This document shows positions 1 through 8,066 of a stretch of DNA of 43,588 nt, one piece after another (the stretch's first letter is position 1; every line of letters begins with the position of its first letter). The DNA is from Chitinophagaceae bacterium (GTDB taxonomy: Bacteria; Bacteroidota; Bacteroidia; Chitinophagales; Chitinophagaceae), in NCBI GenBank assembly GCA_016787135.1, contig JAEUVK010000169.1, forward strand, positions 1 through 43,588. The letters are read 5' to 3'. Below the pieces are notes generated by a model. It was not told the origin of the DNA, ran no database searches, and saw nothing but the letters and a program-made list of their open reading frames with translations. Both the position numbers and the translations under genes were made by a program.

Positions 1-33
1 TAATTCTTTAGCCTGGTATTCGTGGAGATTCAT
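1..33 (-). CDS. sucC: Succinyl-CoA ligase (ADP-forming) beta subunit, N-terminal fragment
   Basis: The minus strand reads ATG at 33-31 followed by MNLHEYQAKEL, the strongly conserved N-terminus of the SucC ATP-grasp subunit of succinyl-CoA synthetase, an enzyme of the TCA cycle that makes ATP from succinyl-CoA. Only 11 codons lie in the window; the rest is off the left edge. It is divergent from the endonuclease gene, with about 160 bp between the two starts. The call rests on the N-terminal signature alone, but this signature is very characteristic and the frame is open to the edge. Confidence 0.82.
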   Translation of the reverse strand, partial: MNLHEYQAKEL

Positions 34-117
34 ATCGGAAAAATTTCCGGCGAAGATAGCTTATAAGTCGATAGTGCCTGTTGGATAATGACCAGTTTTT
101 TTATGAGAAACATCATA

Positions 118-136
118 TTCCGGCTGAAGGCCGGAA
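118..136. other. Small GC-rich hairpin in the sucC/endonuclease intergenic region
   Basis: A 7-bp inverted repeat (118-124 with 130-136, loop 125-129) lies between the divergent starts. It has no T-tract, so it is not a standard terminator. It resembles the GGCC hairpin at 7955-7976 in composition only. Function unknown. Confidence 0.35.
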
Positions 137-193
137 GGGCCGATTTTGTTAAATTGCAATTTTGAACAGGGGGCGCCTTACCAAATTGCTGTT

Positions 194-2926
194 ATGAAGA
201 AATTCTACTGTCTTGTACTGTCTGTACTCATTGCTTTTGCCGTCCATAGCCAGATATCATTAAGCGGCAGTAACTATTCACAGGATTTTGACGGAATTGG
301 TTCGGGTTTGCCGGCCGGTTTCAGGGTGTCATCGAATGCTACGGCTTCGGCTCTGGGAACAGCCGCAACATTTACAAATATCATTGACGCAAATTCTCCA
401 TGGAACAGCACTACTTCCGGCTGGAAGAATGTCGCATCCGCAGATGGCTTGATCAGTTCGTCCAATGGTGCAACGCAGGCCGCCCATACGGACAGATCGG
501 TGGGTATAAGGCAAAGCGGTTCTGTTGCTGATCCCGGTGCGGCGCTGGAAATGCAATTAGCCAATACTACAGGCTTTGGTGCTTTTACATTAAGTTTCAA
601 ATTGCAGTCATTGGATATTACGTCACCACGCATCACCACATGGAGAGTGGATTATGGTGTTGGAACCACTCCGTCAGCTTTTACACAGGTTGCTACAGTA
701 CCTGTAGCGATCACAACAGGCGGCAGCACATTTACCAATACCACTGTAACGGTCAGTTTCGGCAACAGCTTAGATGACATCAGCCAGAATGTTTGGATAC
801 GCATTACCAGCCTGACTGCTGCGACAGGATCAGGCAACCGGGCCACCACGGGTATTGATGATATTTCACTGAGCTATTCACTCAGTTCAGGCTGTACGCC
901 TCCGGCTACACAGGCCTCAGCAGTTTCATTTGTATCCATTACCAATAATTCTTTTGCCATTAACTGGACAGCAGGTTCCGGTTCTAATTCGCTGGTAGTA
1001 CTTAAACAGGGTAGTACGGTGAGCGGTACGCCTGTTACTGGTATTGCTTATACCGCTAACAGTGTATTTGGCAGCGGACAAACGATAGCCGCTAATGAAT
1101 ACATAGTATATAATGGTACGGGGAATTCGGTGACTGTAACGGGTCTGTTGCCGGGTACGACCTATTATGCGGCTGTCTTTAGTTTTGATAACACATTTTC
1201 CTGTTATAATACAACCAGCCCGGCTACGAATAGCACGGCTACTTCCTGCGGTGAGCCGACCATACAGGTGAGTACAGTCAATGCAAATGCATCATTGGTG
1301 ACTGCTTCCATTAGCTGGAGCGGAGGCAATGGCAGCGGGTATATTGTAAAAATAAATTCAGTGAACAGTTTCACTGCGCCTGCGGATGGAACGAGCTATA
1401 CAGACAATACTACCTATAGTGGAGGTGAGCAGGTGTTGTATGCAGGAAGCAATACTTCAACGTATGTTACCGGGTTAACAACCGGAACAGCTTATTATGT
1501 CACTGTTTACAATTACAATACCTGCGCCGGTTTGCCTGATTATTTAACAACAGGCAATACTGTCAAAACATTTACTACGCTTATCAATAACAGTATCCCG
1601 CTCAATTATTACAGTTCTGCTACAGGTCTTTCCTGTGCTGCTTTGAAAACCGGGTTGAGTAATATCGTCAATACAGGGTTCTCGCATCAGAGCTATGATG
1701 ATCTGTGGGCGATCTACCAGACAGGCGATATACAGCCTGCAGAACTGGGGGGCGGCAATGTGATCTGGGATATTTATTCAGATGATCCTACCGGTCCCGA
1801 TCCTTATGAATTCGCACCCGGCACTGATCAATGTGGTTCATACAGCGGTGAAGGCGATTGTTACAACCGGGAACACTCTTTTCCGCAAAGTTGGTTTGGC
1901 GGTGGTACCAGTGCAGGACCCGGCACAGATTATCATCATATTTTCCCGACCGATGGTTATGTAAATGGTCATCGTTCTAATTATCCGTATGGAAGGGTAG
2001 GGTCTGCTTCTTATACTTCTGCAAATGGCAGTAAGCTGGGAACCAGCAACTGGCCCGGTATCAGCGGAACTGTTTTTGAGCCGATCAATGAATATAAAGG
2101 CGATGTGGCCCGTGCCTTTTTATATATGGTCACCTGTTACCAGAATAATATGGCTTCGTGGGAGGCAGATGATCCGAGTGGCGATATAGCGATGGACGGA
2201 ACCAACTGGCCTTCGGTAGAGATCCCTTACCTGCAGGTGATGCTGTCATGGCATAACAGTGACCCAGTCAGCCAGAAGGAAGTGGACCGTAACAATGCAG
2301 CACTTGGTTTCCAGGGCAACCGCAACCCGTTTGTAGATCATCCCGAATATGTTGATCTTATCTGGTCGGCATCATGCGGATTGACATTGCCGGTTGACCT
2401 TACTGAATTCAAAGGAAGGCTTTCTGGTAATAAGGTATTGCTGAACTGGACAATTGAAAGGGCAGAAGGTTTCAGTCATTTCGAAATAGAACGAAGTGTG
2501 AATGGCGGGACGTTCGTAAAAGCAGGAACTGTCAACTGGATGGCAGGAATAAATAGTTATTCTTTTGCAGATGATGTGTCGGCTGTCAGCGGTAAAGTAT
2601 TGTACCGGTTGAAAATGGTGGATGATAATAGTGTTTTCAAATACAGTAAAACGGTTAGCATTACACTCGCCGGTATGCATGATATTGCTTTGCTCTATCC
2701 CAATCCGGCACGCGGCACGTTGAATATCGCATTCCGCAAAGCGCTTACGTCAAATGCGATGGTATATATCGCAGATGCATCGGGCAGGAATGTAAAAGTA
2801 TCCACATTGCAAAAGGGGCAAATGAATTATTCTGTAAATATTGATGGCCTTGCCGGTGGTTTGTATATATTGAGATGTGTGAAAGATGCAGAAGTGAGTC
2901 ATGCAAAATTCATGGTGCAGCTATAA
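194..2926 (+). CDS. Secreted endonuclease I family nuclease with T9SS sorting domain
   Basis: The protein is 910 aa from the ATG at 194, which gives a proper signal peptide (MKKFYCLVLSVLIAFAVHSQ). An upstream in-frame ATG at 146 would bury that signal behind 16 residues, so I reject it. The first half has jelly-roll/fibronectin III-like segments (about residues 25-480). It is followed by an EndA/NucM-type endonuclease I domain with EHSFPQSWF, DYHHIFPTD and NGHRSNYPYG, the His/Asn-rich Mg-dependent active-site region of this family. The C-terminus has a YPNPARGTLNI motif and a beta-rich tail typical of type A T9SS sorting domains. So it is probably exported by T9SS and degrades extracellular DNA or RNA, for nutrient use or biofilm turnover. 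It ends 3 bp before the next gene. Confidence 0.9.
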   Translation: MKKFYCLVLSVLIAFAVHSQISLSGSNYSQDFDGIGSGLPAGFRVSSNATASALGTAATFTNIIDANSPWNSTTSGWKNVASADGLISSSNGATQAAHTDRSVGIRQSGSVADPGAALEMQLANTTGFGAFTLSFKLQSLDITSPRITTWRVDYGVGTTPSAFTQVATVPVAITTGGSTFTNTTVTVSFGNSLDDISQNVWIRITSLTAATGSGNRATTGIDDISLSYSLSSGCTPPATQASAVSFVSITNNSFAINWTAGSGSNSLVVLKQGSTVSGTPVTGIAYTANSVFGSGQTIAANEYIVYNGTGNSVTVTGLLPGTTYYAAVFSFDNTFSCYNTTSPATNSTATSCGEPTIQVSTVNANASLVTASISWSGGNGSGYIVKINSVNSFTAPADGTSYTDNTTYSGGEQVLYAGSNTSTYVTGLTTGTAYYVTVYNYNTCAGLPDYLTTGNTVKTFTTLINNSIPLNYYSSATGLSCAALKTGLSNIVNTGFSHQSYDDLWAIYQTGDIQPAELGGGNVIWDIYSDDPTGPDPYEFAPGTDQCGSYSGEGDCYNREHSFPQSWFGGGTSAGPGTDYHHIFPTDGYVNGHRSNYPYGRVGSASYTSANGSKLGTSNWPGISGTVFEPINEYKGDVARAFLYMVTCYQNNMASWEADDPSGDIAMDGTNWPSVEIPYLQVMLSWHNSDPVSQKEVDRNNAALGFQGNRNPFVDHPEYVDLIWSASCGLTLPVDLTEFKGRLSGNKVLLNWTIERAEGFSHFEIERSVNGGTFVKAGTVNWMAGINSYSFADDVSAVSGKVLYRLKMVDDNSVFKYSKTVSITLAGMHDIALLYPNPARGTLNIAFRKALTSNAMVYIADASGRNVKVSTLQKGQMNYSVNIDGLAGGLYILRCVKDAEVSHAKFMVQL

Positions 2927-2929
2927 AGG

Positions 2930-3739
2930 ATGAGCCGCATTGTCATTATACTGCTATTGTTCCTGCCGGTTGCCTGCTCTTCTGTTAAAAGAATGCAATG
3001 GCCCCAAAGGTCATCTTCATTGACCGGAAGTGAATTCTATCACCAGGCATTTCCGATGAAATGGAAAGAAAGGGATTCTTTTGTTGTGAAAGAAATACTT
3101 GCGGGAAATGTTCCTTCCTTTTTGAAAAAATTTGTTCCGGTACATGTATCCATGATTGATTCTTCAACCGGAAAGAGGTGGAGGGCTTTGTATTATGTAT
3201 CGCCTGACTACCTGGCTGTGGGTACAGATGATGACTGGGCAAGAATACATATCACTCCTTATGCTGCCCAGAAAATCGCTGATAGTCTTGGTTGTTTTTT
3301 GCCGACGAAGAAAATGGTGGATGATATTTATAAGGCAGCCAAAGTAAAACTGGAGCCGGTGCCTATGTATGCCTTCCGTGACAGCACGCCGACCATGTGG
3401 CATCATCATCTGATCGTGGAAGGTCAGCGAAAAGGGAAAAAGGGACTGATCGCCGGCATACAAAAGGATGTAGTGATCAGTGGAAAGGTATCACGGGATA
3501 CAAGACCACAGCGGGTAGCAATCTATGGCTGGCATCAGTTGGATGGCAAACCCATACAGCCTTTATATACCGGACATATTTATTGGTGGGTGGATTACAG
3601 CCAGGGCATCCGTCTTGTTTACCGGAAAATAAAAGTGAACGGAAGGTGGATGGATTATGTCGATATATTAAAGGACCCGGTGTTGCAGCGCCTGCTTTGT
3701 GATGAAGAATACTGTGATTTTTACCGGTATGATTATTAG
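2930..3739 (+). CDS. Lipoprotein of unknown function
   Basis: 269 aa. The N-terminus MSRIVIILLLFLPVACSS is a lipoprotein signal with lipobox Cys16. The mature part has no enzyme motif I can name. It is rich in aromatic residues (for example HIYWWVDYSQGIRLVYRK near the C-terminus) and contains an MWHHH run. The start lies 3 bp after the endonuclease stop, so the two are probably co-transcribed. The protein may sit on the periplasmic or outer face of the envelope and act with the nuclease, but that is only context. I do not recognise the family. Confidence 0.75.
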   Translation: MSRIVIILLLFLPVACSSVKRMQWPQRSSSLTGSEFYHQAFPMKWKERDSFVVKEILAGNVPSFLKKFVPVHVSMIDSSTGKRWRALYYVSPDYLAVGTDDDWARIHITPYAAQKIADSLGCFLPTKKMVDDIYKAAKVKLEPVPMYAFRDSTPTMWHHHLIVEGQRKGKKGLIAGIQKDVVISGKVSRDTRPQRVAIYGWHQLDGKPIQPLYTGHIYWWVDYSQGIRLVYRKIKVNGRWMDYVDILKDPVLQRLLCDEEYCDFYRYDY

Positions 3740-3786
3740 ACGCATTGCTGAATCCAGGCTGTTCTGATTCTTAAAGCAATTTTCAG

Positions 3787-3794
3787 TACGTTTG
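3787..3794 (+). promoter_or_regulatory. Bacteroidota-type -7 box upstream of purine nucleoside phosphorylase
   Basis: TACGTTTG matches the TAnnTTTG -7 consensus of Bacteroidota sigma-A promoters and lies 17 bp before the ATG at 3812. No clean TTG -33 element is visible at the usual distance, so this is a partial match. Confidence 0.45.
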
Positions 3795-3811
3795 CCGTCT
3801 TATCAATTTTT

Positions 3812-4639
3812 ATGAGTAATAAAAAAGCGTTGAAGGAAATAAACGAAGCGGTCAAGTATTTACAGAAGGAATATAAGCACACACTACAGGCAGGTATTGT
3901 ACTTGGCAGCGGCCTGGGAAATTTCACGGAGGAAATAGAAATTGAAAAAGAAGTAGCATATAAGGATATCCCTCACTTCCCGGTATCAACCGTAGAAGGG
4001 CATAAGAGCAAACTGATCTTTGGCAAGCTGGGTGGGAAAAGAGTAATGGCTATGGCCGGCCGTTTTCATTTTTATGAAGGTTATGATGCGCAAGAAGTAG
4101 CATTCCCAATACGGGTGATGAAATTACTGGGAGTGGAAATTCTTTTATTATCCAATGCATCGGGCTGCGTGAACCCGGATTATAAGGTCGGCGATATCAT
4201 GATCATTACCGATCATATCAGCCTGTTCATTCCCAATCCGCTTGTAGGAAAGAATATTGATGAACTCGGCCCCCGTTTCCCGGATATGAGCGAAACTTAT
4301 AATAAGGATCTTATTCAAAAAGCAAAGGAGATCGCAGCAAGGAATAAGTATGATGTGAAGGAAGGTGTATATGTAGCTGTGACCGGTCCCACTTTTGAGA
4401 CAAGGGCTGAATACAGGATGATCAGGACACTGGGCGCTGATGTAGTAGGCATGAGCACGGTGCAGGAAGCGATCGTAGCCGCCCACATGGGTATGGATAT
4501 TTTTGCTATCAGTGTGATCACCGATATCGGCCTGCGGGATGATGGCATGATCACTACACATGAAGAAGTACTTGAGGCTGCCCGGCAGGCAGAGCCTAAA
4601 CTGGCCACCATCTTTAAGGAACTGGTAGCGGCTATTTAA
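3812..4639 (+). CDS. punA: Purine-nucleoside phosphorylase, trimeric type
   Basis: 275 aa, normal length for the family. It splits purine nucleosides with phosphate into base and (deoxy)ribose-1-phosphate in the cytoplasm, for purine salvage. Visible motifs are VLGSGLGNFTE (30-40, phosphate loop), GRFHFYEGY (83-91), GPTFETRAEYRM (192-203) and VGMSTVQEAIVAAHMG (212-227). Glu196 matches human PNP Glu201. Forty-two residues later, where human PNP has Asn243, this protein has Asp238 (VITDIG). In human PNP the Asn243Asp change increases activity on 6-aminopurines, so adenosine use is possible here. Monocistronic by spacing, with its own -7 box. Confidence 0.93.
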   Translation: MSNKKALKEINEAVKYLQKEYKHTLQAGIVLGSGLGNFTEEIEIEKEVAYKDIPHFPVSTVEGHKSKLIFGKLGGKRVMAMAGRFHFYEGYDAQEVAFPIRVMKLLGVEILLLSNASGCVNPDYKVGDIMIITDHISLFIPNPLVGKNIDELGPRFPDMSETYNKDLIQKAKEIAARNKYDVKEGVYVAVTGPTFETRAEYRMIRTLGADVVGMSTVQEAIVAAHMGMDIFAISVITDIGLRDDGMITTHEEVLEAARQAEPKLATIFKELVAAI

Positions 4640-4658
4640 CAATTTTGATCGGTCATTG

Positions 4659-4666
4659 TACATTTG
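4659..4666 (+). promoter_or_regulatory. -7 box upstream of the putative porin gene
   Basis: TACATTTG fits TAnnTTTG. It would place a transcript start near 4673, about 65 nt upstream of the signal-peptide-encoding region at 4739. The TTG at 4645-4647 is too close to serve as a normal -33 element. Confidence 0.4.
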
Positions 4667-4801
4667 CCGCACTAACTTGCGTCGGTGAGGCTATCCTTTG
4701 CGATTTTTATATTCTTTTATTTGTAACCACGATATCTGATTACTAAAAAAATTCCAACCCTGTCCAATAAGTGTACATACCTGCTGCTTTGCTTCCTGTT
4801 C

Positions 4802-6784
4802 ATGATCAGCGCCGATGCTTTTTCCCAAAGGGAACTGATACGTTCGGCCGGTGGCAGGATCGGGAATATCGGGAGCAGTATGAGAGGGGGCGGAGGAACA
4901 GACAGCCTGAAACGCAGGGACAGAAATGAGGACTCGATTACTATCCGTTTCCGTTACCTGGATTCCACCCGCAACTATATGCTGGATTCTTCTGTATCTG
5001 ACTTTACACGGCGATTCCCGGTACCTGGTACTAATATTACTCTTGGCAATACCGGTACGACTTCCCGTTCGCTTTTATTTTCTCCCCCGTTAAAGGCAGG
5101 ATGGGACCCGGGTTTGCATGCTTTTGATATTTATAAATGGACCATTGACAAAGCGAGATTCTTTAATACGACAAGGCCGTATTCTGAATTGAATTATCAA
5201 CTGGCGGCAAGATCCGAGCAGATCATCGAACTGATGCATACGCAGAACATCAAGCCCAACTGGAATTTTTTGTTCCAGTACAGGATGATCAATGCACCGG
5301 GTATTTTTAAGAACCAAAAGACCAATCATAATAATTACCTGTTCACATCCCGGTTTGAATCCTTCAACAAACGGTACAATAATTATTTCATCCTGGCCGG
5401 TAACAAACTGCAGTCGGGGGAAAGCGGTGGAATCAATGAAACAGAGAATTACCTGGATGATCCTGATTTCAAGGACAGGTTTGCCATTCCGACCAAGATC
5501 GGGGGCGACCAGGGACTGACACGCAATTTCTTTAATACCGATGTGGGAACCGGGAACCGGTATAATGAGTTCACTGTGTTACTCCGCCAGCAATATGATC
5601 TTGGAAAGAAAGATTCATTGGTCACCGACTCAACCGTGATACCTTTATTCTATCCGCGTTTGCGGTTCGAACACACTTTTCAATACAGCCAGTTGAAGTA
5701 CCAGTTCAGAGATTATGTAGGTGATTCAGCCTATTATAAGGATAATTACGGGATTGAACTTGGTGCGAGCATTGATACGGTAGAGCGAAAAGATCAATGG
5801 AAAGAGCTCATTAATGATTTTTCCATTTACCAGTTCCCCGATGCAAAGAACCTGCACCAGTTCATTAAACTTGGGGCAGCGTTGCAGAATATCAAGCAGG
5901 AGTTACCAGGTGCTAAGTCATACTATAATGTGCTGGGTCATGCAGAGTACCGCAACCGTACCCGCAACCAGAAATGGGATATGCAGCTTAGCGGAAAATT
6001 ATATTTTACCGGGTTAAATGCCGGTGACTATTCTGCTAATGCCAGCCTGCAAAGATCTACAGGAAAGAAGATACAAGGCTATATAAAACTTGGGTTTGAG
6101 AATGTGAACCGCACCCCGTATTTTTTTTACAATGAGCAAAGCAGTTTCTACCTGATGCCTGCCGCCACTGATTTTAAAAAAGAGAATACCTCTCATTTTT
6201 TTGTTTCTTTATATCAATCCTCGCTGAAACTGAAACTGGAGGGGCATTATTACCTGCTGACCAATTATACCTATGTTAAGGACTATTACCAGTTAGCGCA
6301 AAGCGGTTCCTTATTCAATATCCTCCGTGTATCCGCAGAAAAAACACTGAAACTGGGGAAACGATGGAACTGGCATGCTGAGGTTCATTTTCAGCAGGGA
6401 GTAGGTAATGCTCCGGTCAACCTGCCGCTGATCTATACACGCAACCGTGTGGCGTACGAAGGAAACCTTGGATTAAAGAACCTGGATATGGCCGCAGGCC
6501 TGGAAATGCGCTATCATACGCCTTACAAAGCTGACGGCTATTCCCCTGTGCTGGGGCAATTCTTTTACCAGAACAACACGAGTATCAGCAATCCAATGCC
6601 GGATATCACGGCTTACCTGCATTTTCGTATCCGTCCTTTCAAAGCATATATCCGGGCGGAGAACCTCAACACGGCCAGCGGCCAGAATGGTTTTGGTTTT
6701 ACCAATAATAACCAGTATGTGCCCGGCTATCCTTATCCCGGGTTGGTGATACGGGTCGGTATCTACTGGAGTTTTGTCAATTGA
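4802..6784 (+). CDS. Putative outer-membrane porin (Bacteroidota putative-porin family)
   Basis: 660 aa from the first ATG. The protein is rich in aromatic and alternating beta-strand segments and ends with GLVIRVGIYWSFVN, a beta-barrel C-terminus with an aromatic near the last position. It resembles the Bacteroidota 'putative porin' family and probably forms a channel in the outer membrane. The start is odd. The ATG at 4802 leaves only MISADAFSQ, the tail of a signal peptide. Upstream in the same frame, before a stop at 4724-4726, the codons from 4739 encode TKKIPTLSNKCTYLLLCFLF, a good signal peptide. No ATG, GTG or TTG is present there, only ATT (4739) and CTG (4736). The true start may be one of these. 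Confidence 0.8.
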   Translation: MISADAFSQRELIRSAGGRIGNIGSSMRGGGGTDSLKRRDRNEDSITIRFRYLDSTRNYMLDSSVSDFTRRFPVPGTNITLGNTGTTSRSLLFSPPLKAGWDPGLHAFDIYKWTIDKARFFNTTRPYSELNYQLAARSEQIIELMHTQNIKPNWNFLFQYRMINAPGIFKNQKTNHNNYLFTSRFESFNKRYNNYFILAGNKLQSGESGGINETENYLDDPDFKDRFAIPTKIGGDQGLTRNFFNTDVGTGNRYNEFTVLLRQQYDLGKKDSLVTDSTVIPLFYPRLRFEHTFQYSQLKYQFRDYVGDSAYYKDNYGIELGASIDTVERKDQWKELINDFSIYQFPDAKNLHQFIKLGAALQNIKQELPGAKSYYNVLGHAEYRNRTRNQKWDMQLSGKLYFTGLNAGDYSANASLQRSTGKKIQGYIKLGFENVNRTPYFFYNEQSSFYLMPAATDFKKENTSHFFVSLYQSSLKLKLEGHYYLLTNYTYVKDYYQLAQSGSLFNILRVSAEKTLKLGKRWNWHAEVHFQQGVGNAPVNLPLIYTRNRVAYEGNLGLKNLDMAAGLEMRYHTPYKADGYSPVLGQFFYQNNTSISNPMPDITAYLHFRIRPFKAYIRAENLNTASGQNGFGFTNNNQYVPGYPYPGLVIRVGIYWSFVN

Positions 6785-6857
6785 CGCCTGTTTTAGAAAG
6801 GGTTAAGACGTTTTGCAGTCTCCTGATCCTTGTCATCCTGTTAACTTATCTACCTCA

Positions 6858-6889
6858 TTGATACTTTTTAAGAAAAGCTGCTATCTTTA
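6858..6889 (+). promoter_or_regulatory. Promoter at the head of the metal island
   Basis: TTG at 6858-6860, a 21-bp spacer, and TATCTTTA at 6882-6889 fit the Bacteroidota -33/-7 pattern with one mismatch. The -7 box ends 9 bp before the ATG at 6899, implying a very short leader. Confidence 0.5.
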
Positions 6890-6898
6890 CAGCGGTTC

Positions 6899-7288
6899 AT
6901 GAAAAAGGTGATTCTTTCTATAGCAGCGATTTGTTACCTGGCCGTTACTACCGGAGTGATGGTTAATTTCCATTTTTGCATGAATCGCCTTGCTTCCACT
7001 AATTTTTATTCGACGGAAGTCAAGGTATGTGGTAAGTGCGGAATGGATATGCACAAATACAATGGCTGCTGTCATAATGAAGTGAAGATACTCAAGATGA
7101 AGGCAGACCCGACTGCCGCTTTTCATATCGTCTTTGAATTACCATCAGTTGACGCACCGCTTCCTGTTTATGCTGATCTTACATTTTCTTATACCTGCGA
7201 CGTTGTTAAAAAAGATCATCACAATCATTCTCCTCCTCTATTAAGCAAGCAGGATACTTACCTGCAGAATTGCGTTTTCAGAATTTGA
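6899..7288 (+). CDS. Small Cys-rich envelope protein, HYC_CC_PP-like family
   Basis: 129 aa with an N-terminal hydrophobic segment (about 4-22) and a mature part containing HFC (25-27), CGKCGM, GCCH and a C-terminal SPPLL...QNC region. The layout matches the Bacteroidota family named for conserved HYC, CC and PP motifs, here with HFC for HYC. Members of that family often lie beside TonB receptors and HMA proteins, as here. The Cys/His content suggests metal binding or disulfide formation in the periplasm; this is inference. First gene of the metal island. Confidence 0.6.
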   Translation: MKKVILSIAAICYLAVTTGVMVNFHFCMNRLASTNFYSTEVKVCGKCGMDMHKYNGCCHNEVKILKMKADPTAAFHIVFELPSVDAPLPVYADLTFSYTCDVVKKDHHNHSPPLLSKQDTYLQNCVFRI

Positions 7289-7294
7289 GATTGA

Positions 7295-7370
7295 TAAAGT
7301 CAGCAAGTCAATAAAGTCATACAGGTCAAATGACTACTCTCCGGCTTCTGACCCCATACCCCTGACCTCA
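7295..7370. repeat. Degenerate short repeats (AAGTCA-type) with a copy of a dispersed element
   Basis: The stretch between the HYC_CC_PP-like and HMA genes has about four spaced copies of AAGTCA/AGGTCA (7295-7330). On the minus strand, 7345-7370 matches 20 of 26 bases of the repeat inside tex (26614-26639). This suggests a dispersed short repeat family in this genome. Confidence 0.5.
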
Positions 7371-7400
7371 TCTATTTTTTACATCTTCAAATTAATTATC

Positions 7401-7934
7401 ATGAAAACGCTTAAAATATTTTCTATTCTTCCTTTATTCATAGCTATCTCCCTTGTTTCATTTGCGCAGAAAAAAACAGAAACTATCCCTGTATCCGGCA
7501 ATTGCGGTATGTGCGAGGCAAAAATTGAAAAGGCCGCCAAAGAGGCCGGTGCATCTGCTGCAGAATGGAATAAGGATACCAAAGTATTGACAGTTTCCTA
7601 CAATAGTTCTGCTACCAATGCGGCAAAGATCCAGCAGGCTATTGCCAAAGTGGGCTATGATACCCGCGACTTCAAAGCCACTGAAGAATCGTATAACAAA
7701 CTGCACGCATGTTGCCAGTATGAGAGAGAGACAGTAAAAGAAGCCAAACACGATTGCTCTGACAAATGTGACATGAAAGATGGCAAATGCACTGACATGC
7801 AGGCCTGCAAAGACAAAGGCTGCTGTAAAGAGTCAGGATCCGGCAAAACCATGAGTTGCTGCTCAAAAGAAGGAGAAGGCGAACATGGAAAGATGGATTG
7901 CTGCAAGAACGGCAAATGCGAAAAACATAGTTAA
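7401..7934 (+). CDS. Secreted HMA-domain protein with Cys-rich tail
   Basis: 177 aa. Signal peptide MKTLKIFSILPLFIAISLVSFAQ. It is followed by one heavy-metal-associated (HMA/CopZ-like) ferredoxin-fold domain (about 25-95) with the GNCGMC metal motif (Cys35, Cys38). A YNKLHACC motif follows the domain. The last 70 residues carry many Cys and Lys (CSDKC, GCCKES, SCCS, DCCKNGKC), like a metallothionein-type tail. It probably binds Cu(I) or another soft metal in the periplasm. The YNKLxxCC motif is shared with the HMA part of the TonB receptor 132 bp downstream, suggesting a common origin or working partnership. Confidence 0.82.
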   Translation: MKTLKIFSILPLFIAISLVSFAQKKTETIPVSGNCGMCEAKIEKAAKEAGASAAEWNKDTKVLTVSYNSSATNAAKIQQAIAKVGYDTRDFKATEESYNKLHACCQYERETVKEAKHDCSDKCDMKDGKCTDMQACKDKGCCKESGSGKTMSCCSKEGEGEHGKMDCCKNGKCEKHS

Positions 7935-7954
7935 TCGATCCACAACAGATCTGT

Positions 7955-7976
7955 CCTCCGGCCGCAAGGCCGGGGG
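7955..7976. terminator. GC-rich hairpin with GCAA tetraloop, possible terminator
   Basis: A 9-bp stem (7955-7963 with 7968-7976, one G-T pair) closes on a GNRA-type loop GCAA. It lies 21 bp after the HMA gene. No T-run follows, so a transcript pause, mRNA 3'-end stabiliser or repeat element are alternatives. Confidence 0.4.
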
Positions 7977-8066
7977 ATATTATCATGGCCATGTTTTTCG
8001 TTCGCCTTACCTGTTACCAGAAGAATAAGTACAGCGGAACTGATATGGCCATACAAAACGTGATGT

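Noticed and set aside
146..193. Upstream in-frame ATG for the endonuclease I gene
   Set aside because: It would put 16 non-signal residues before a clear signal peptide that starts at 194.
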